DNA of 64,000 nucleotides from Mycolicibacterium gilvum. GTDB lineage: Bacteria > Actinomycetota > Actinomycetes > Mycobacteriales > Mycobacteriaceae. The notes under the pieces are model-generated. The model had not been told where the DNA came from. It saw only the letters and a list, made by a program, of their open reading frames with translations, and made no database searches. Below are positions 61,302 through 64,000 of the stretch, in pieces. The DNA is taken from NCBI RefSeq assembly GCF_900454025.1, contig NZ_UGQM01000001.1, positions 806,001-870,000 of the forward strand, given 5' to 3'. How positions within the stretch are numbered: the first letter of the stretch is position 1; each line of letters starts with the position of its first letter. The translations under genes were made by a program, and so were the position numbers.

Positions 61302-61316
61302 GACGGCCAGTCTTGC
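61288..61316. repeat. Perfect 12-bp inverted repeat over the menA start codon
   Basis: GCAAGACTGGCC (61288-61299) and GGCCAGTCTTGC (61305-61316) flank a 5-nt centre (ACGAC). The menA GTG (61299-61301 on the minus strand) is at the stem-loop junction. It could be an operator, or an mRNA hairpin that hides the start if the leader extends upstream. Confidence 0.75.
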
Positions 61317-61343
61317 AGGTGCCGACCGTGGCAGACTGGGCGC

Positions 61344-61556
61344 ATGGACGACCGGCTGAGCAAGTCCGAGATCGGTAAGGACGCGGTACAGGAGATCGTC
61401 GCGGCAGGGGCCTCGGCGGTCGGCGAGGTCACCACGATCATCACCACCGCGGTCAAGGACGTCGCGAACGCGATCGGCGGCTTCGCCACCGACGTGTTCG
61501 AGATCCGCGACGGCGCCCGCCGCGCCACCCAGGAGTTCCACGAGGACGACGCCTAG
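61344..61556 (+). CDS. Small amphipathic-helix protein, 70 residues
   Basis: A 70-residue hydrophilic protein ([20 protein letters not shown]) with helix-prone, mildly hydrophobic repeats ([34 protein letters not shown]) and a charged tail. No signal or membrane helix is clear. It is divergent from menA with 42 bp between starts. Unrecognised family, apparently conserved in mycobacteria from its codon use. Confidence 0.6.
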   Translation: MDDRLSKSEIGKDAVQEIVAAGASAVGEVTTIITTAVKDVANAIGGFATDVFEIRDGARRATQEFHEDDA

Positions 61557-61609
61557 CCCCACGCAGGTGCGCGGGGGTTCCCGCCACATCGTGACACCGG
61601 CGCTTCCTT

Positions 61610-61625
61610 CTTGACACCCGTCAAG
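61610..61625. promoter_or_regulatory. CTTGAC-ACCC-GTCAAG palindrome before the nitronate monooxygenase gene
   Basis: A 6-4-6 palindrome ends 8 nt before the ATG at 61634. It includes a TTGACA-like element at 61611-61616, so it may be an operator overlapping the promoter. Confidence 0.3.
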
Positions 61626-61633
61626 TCATACTC

Positions 61634-62770
61634 ATGTCCATGACGTCCACAGCGCTGTGTGAACAGTTCGGCATCGACTTCCCTCTCTTCGCGTTCAGCC
61701 ACTGTCGCGACGTGGTGGCTGCGGTGACCAATGCCGGCGGCTTCGGCGTGCTCGGCGCCACCGCGTATTCGCCCGACCAGCTCGACCAGGAGCTGGCCTG
61801 GATCGACGAGGCCGTCGGCGGCAGGCCCTACGGCGTGGACCTGATCGTCCCGGCGAAGTTCGAGGGCAAGGGCGAGAAGCTGTCCAGCTCCGATCTCGCG
61901 GCGCGCATCCCGCAGACCTACAAGGACCTCGTCGACGAGCTGCTGCGCAAGCACGACATCGAGCCCGAGCCTGAGCGGCGTATCGGCAAGCCGATGCTGT
62001 CCGGCAACACCGGCCGTGAGCTGCTCGACGTCGCGCTCACCCATCCGGTCAAGCTGATCGCCAACGCCCTCGGCGTCCCGCCGGACTACATGATCGAGGC
62101 CGGCAAGGAACGCGGCATCCCGGTCGCGGCGCTCGTCGGCGCCAAGGAGCACGCGGTCAAGCAGGCCGCCGCCGGCGTGGACCTGATCGTCGCGCAGGGC
62201 ACCGAGGCGGGCGGACACTGCGGTGAGGTCAGCACGCTCGTCGTGGTGCCCGAGGTCTTGGAGGGTCTGGCGGCGCTCGGCGTGTCCACCCCGGTGCTCG
62301 CGGCCGGCGGCATCGTCACCGGACGCCAGATGGCGGGCATGGTCGCGATGGGCGCCTCCGGGGCGTGGACGGGGTCGGTGTGGCTGACCACCGAAGAGGC
62401 CGAGACCGCACCGCACACCGTGGCCAAGATGCTGGCCGCGACGTCACGCGACACCGTGCGCTCGGCGGGCCGAACCGGCAAGCCGTCACGGCAGCTGGTG
62501 TCGGACTGGACGAAGGCGTGGGCGCCGTCGAAGGACGGGGAGCAGCCGCTGGGCCTGCCGCTGCAGTCGATGCTGTGCGAGCCGGTGATCCGCCGCATCG
62601 ACGTGCTGGCCTCGCAGGGCCACGAGGGTGCGCAGGCGCTCGCGACGTACTTCGTCGGGCAGGGCGTGGGGCTGATGAACAAGGTGAAGCCTGCCCGCGA
62701 GGTCGTCCGCGAGTTCATCGAGGATTACCTCGCCGCCGCCGAGCGCCTCAGCAGCTCTCTGCCGGGCTGA
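61634..62770 (+). CDS. Nitronate monooxygenase-family enzyme
   Basis: A 378-residue FMN-binding TIM barrel of the 2-nitropropane dioxygenase class. Typical pieces are the N-terminal PLFAFSHCRDVVAAVTNAGGF, the FMN-phosphate strand VLAAGGIVTGRQMAGMVAMG and the catalytic-region loop QGTEAGGHCGEVSTL (the conserved His). Oxidative denitrification of nitroalkanes such as propionate 3-nitronate is the known reaction of the family; the substrate here is unknown. A hairpin follows the stop. Confidence 0.88.
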   Translation: MSMTSTALCEQFGIDFPLFAFSHCRDVVAAVTNAGGFGVLGATAYSPDQLDQELAWIDEAVGGRPYGVDLIVPAKFEGKGEKLSSSDLAARIPQTYKDLVDELLRKHDIEPEPERRIGKPMLSGNTGRELLDVALTHPVKLIANALGVPPDYMIEAGKERGIPVAALVGAKEHAVKQAAAGVDLIVAQGTEAGGHCGEVSTLVVVPEVLEGLAALGVSTPVLAAGGIVTGRQMAGMVAMGASGAWTGSVWLTTEEAETAPHTVAKMLAATSRDTVRSAGRTGKPSRQLVSDWTKAWAPSKDGEQPLGLPLQSMLCEPVIRRIDVLASQGHEGAQALATYFVGQGVGLMNKVKPAREVVREFIEDYLAAAERLSSSLPG

Positions 62771-62775
62771 CACCC

Positions 62776-62837
62776 CGCGAAATATCATTCCGGGTCGTGC
62801 TTTCGGACCCGATCGCAGCCCGGAATGATATTTCGCG
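62776..62837. repeat. Perfect 19-bp inverted repeat, family B copy
   Basis: CGCGAAATATCATTCCGGG (62776-62794) and its exact complement (62819-62837) flank a 24-nt loop. It separates the converging oxygenase and kinase genes. Bidirectional terminator function is plausible. The left arm recurs at 41745. Confidence 0.8.
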
Positions 62838-62850
62838 CGCGAAACGCGCG

Positions 62851-63873
62851 CTACTCGGCCAGCGGCAGGCGCACCTCGAACCGTGCGCCCGTCGGCAGGT
62901 TGTGCGCCGTGAGCGTGCCGCGGTGGGCCTGCACCAGCCCGGCCGCGATGGCGAGCCCCAGCCCGGAGCCACTCGGCAGTGACGAATCCGACCGTGGCAC
63001 ACGGCTGTTGGATCCGCGATAGGCGACGTCGAACACGCGCGGCAGGTCGGCCTCGTCGATGCCGACCCCGGTGTCGTCGACGCGGGCCCACGCGCTGATC
63101 TCGTCGGCGCCCAGCGCCAGCTCGACGGTCCCTCCCGGCGGGGTGTGGGCGATCGCGTTGGCGACGAGGTTCGACAGCACCCGCACCAGCGCACGGTCGC
63201 TGCCGACCACCTGCACGGGCTGCTCGGGCAGGCTGGCACGCAGCCGGACTCCGGCGCGTTCGGCGGGCATTCGGTGCGCGGCGATCACGTCGTCGACGAC
63301 CTCGTCGAGCGCCACCATGTCGAACGTCGGGGTCAGCGCGCCGGCGTTGATCTTCGACATCTCGAACAGGTCGTCGACCATCTCGGAGAGCCGAATCGAT
63401 TCGTTCTCAATGTGTTTGGCGTGCACCCGGACTTCTTCGTCGGGCACCACACCGTCGGCGATCGCCTCGGCCACCGCGCGGATACCGGCCAGCGGGGTGC
63501 GCAGGTCGTGGCTGACGAAGGCGACCAGCCGTCGCCGGGAGTGCTCTGCCGCCGCCTCGGAATCGCGGATCTCGGCTTCCCACACCATCCGTCGCGCCTG
63601 ATAGCGGGCCAGCATCACGGCCGCCGGGATCGTCACGATCGAGACGATCACCAGCACCACGGCGGTCCGCTCGAAGGTCCCGCTGATCATGAAGCCGCTG
63701 GCTCCCAGCACCCCGGCCAGCGTCGCCAGCACCGGGATCAGCACCAGCGCGACCATGCTCACCGCCAGCGACCACGCCCTCGCCAGCCGCACCACCGCGG
63801 CGCCGACGAGCACCACAGGCACCGAGCAGGCCAGCGCCCACCCGATGATCTCCCAGTATTCAGCCGGCAGCAT
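62851..63873 (-). CDS. Two-component sensor histidine kinase
   Basis: A 340-residue membrane kinase. Two helices at the N-terminus (WALACSVPVVLVGAAVVRLA; MVALVLIPVLATLAGVLGAS) with a third (AVVLVIVSIVTIPAAVMLA) are followed by the phosphoacceptor motif FVSHDLRTPLAGI (about residue 118) and ATPase boxes NLVANAIAHTP, VDDTGVGIDEADLPRVFD and GSGLGLAIAAGLVQAH. There is no clear extracellular sensor domain, so it may sense within or near the membrane. The start is ATG 63873, overlapping the response regulator stop by 14 bp. Confidence 0.92.
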   Translation of the reverse strand: MLPAEYWEIIGWALACSVPVVLVGAAVVRLARAWSLAVSMVALVLIPVLATLAGVLGASGFMISGTFERTAVVLVIVSIVTIPAAVMLARYQARRMVWEAEIRDSEAAAEHSRRRLVAFVSHDLRTPLAGIRAVAEAIADGVVPDEEVRVHAKHIENESIRLSEMVDDLFEMSKINAGALTPTFDMVALDEVVDDVIAAHRMPAERAGVRLRASLPEQPVQVVGSDRALVRVLSNLVANAIAHTPPGGTVELALGADEISAWARVDDTGVGIDEADLPRVFDVAYRGSNSRVPRSDSSLPSGSGLGLAIAAGLVQAHRGTLTAHNLPTGARFEVRLPLAE

Positions 63874-64000
63874 CCGGCTGCCCGGGCGACGCTTCGTCGG
63901 GGGCCCACATGTAGCCGCGGCCCCACACGGTCTGTACCCGGTGCCGGTCACCGAGCTTGGAGCGCAGTCGCTTCACATGCACGGTGACCGTGGACAGGTC
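63860..64000 (-). CDS. Response regulator, C-terminal end only (partial)
   Basis: The last 46 residues of an OmpR/PhoB-class winged-helix regulator: DLSTVTVHVKRLRSKLGD, HRVQTVWGRGYMWAPDE, then a short acidic tail. The receiver domain lies beyond the window. It is the partner of the kinase that overlaps its stop codon. Confidence 0.88.
   Translation of the reverse strand, partial: DLSTVTVHVKRLRSKLGDRHRVQTVWGRGYMWAPDEASPGQPDAAG

Overview
The window is a 64-kb piece of a high-GC, gene-dense chromosome from a rapidly growing mycobacterium (Mycolicibacterium-type). Three things point there. Gene order follows the M. tuberculosis Rv0472c-Rv0534c block. Marker genes are present: hbhA, mshA, senX3-regX3, an LprQ-type L,D-transpeptidase, fused hemD and menA. 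Leaderless GTG/ATG starts are frequent, with a TANNNT -10 box 6-8 nt upstream. Unlike M. tuberculosis, the cmaA2 and mmpS2/mmpL2 genes are missing from their usual places, and accessory genes are inserted between the core blocks.

Layout. 1-4 kb: a frameshifted DUF559/AbiEi-like gene, ppk2, a TetR regulator and a DUF445 membrane protein. 4-8.5 kb: XRE regulator, hbhA, two small envelope proteins, deoC, then a reverse-strand DUF2993 protein and a nitrilase-family hydrolase. 8.5-11.5 kb: an accessory guanidine module, made of a ureohydrolase and, divergently, a sodium:solute symporter whose leader is a recognisable guanidine-I (ykkC) riboswitch with a Shine-Dalgarno-sequestering hairpin. 11.5-22.3 kb: methyltransferase-like protein, DUF2505, murB, lprQ, an SDR, a ROK regulator with a leaderless polycysteine upstream ORF, mshA, a YbjN protein, gpmA, senX3-regX3. 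22.3-26.2 kb: YciI, a cysteine-rich Rv0495c-like protein and ppx, with a complete IS1380-family element inserted between the last two. 26-33 kb: Rv0497-Rv0502-like genes including proC and the 33-residue ribosomal protein bS22. 33-41.8 kb: a dehydratase-like protein, a SerB1-like phosphatase, a glutaredoxin, the tetrapyrrole genes hemA-hemC-hemD-hemB, and four small membrane proteins. 41.8-47.2 kb: an accessory block (MpaB-like oxygenase, TetR, disordered protein, flavin-type oxidase, P450, NCS1 permease). 47.3-55 kb: hemL, a histidine phosphatase with an N-terminal minisatellite, the system II cytochrome c maturation genes (thioredoxin, ccdA, resB, ccsA), a MinD/ParA-like ATPase and small genes. 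55-61.3 kb: a reverse-strand MoxR/DUF58/VWA chaperone-type operon downstream of menA. 61.3-64 kb: a small protein, a nitronate monooxygenase-like enzyme, and a histidine kinase with the tail of its response regulator.

Functional themes. The haem genes and the cytochrome c maturation genes together supply haem and attach it. The polycysteine leader links cysteine supply to the ROK-mshA (mycothiol) operon. The guanidine riboswitch, symporter and ureohydrolase look like an uptake-and-hydrolysis module for free guanidine. Several intergenic spaces carry long, nearly perfect inverted repeats, some of them near-identical copies of one another.

The only gene-free stretch longer than 300 bases is 9627-9972, which holds the guanidine riboswitch and the divergent promoters. 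No tRNA, rRNA or CRISPR array was seen.
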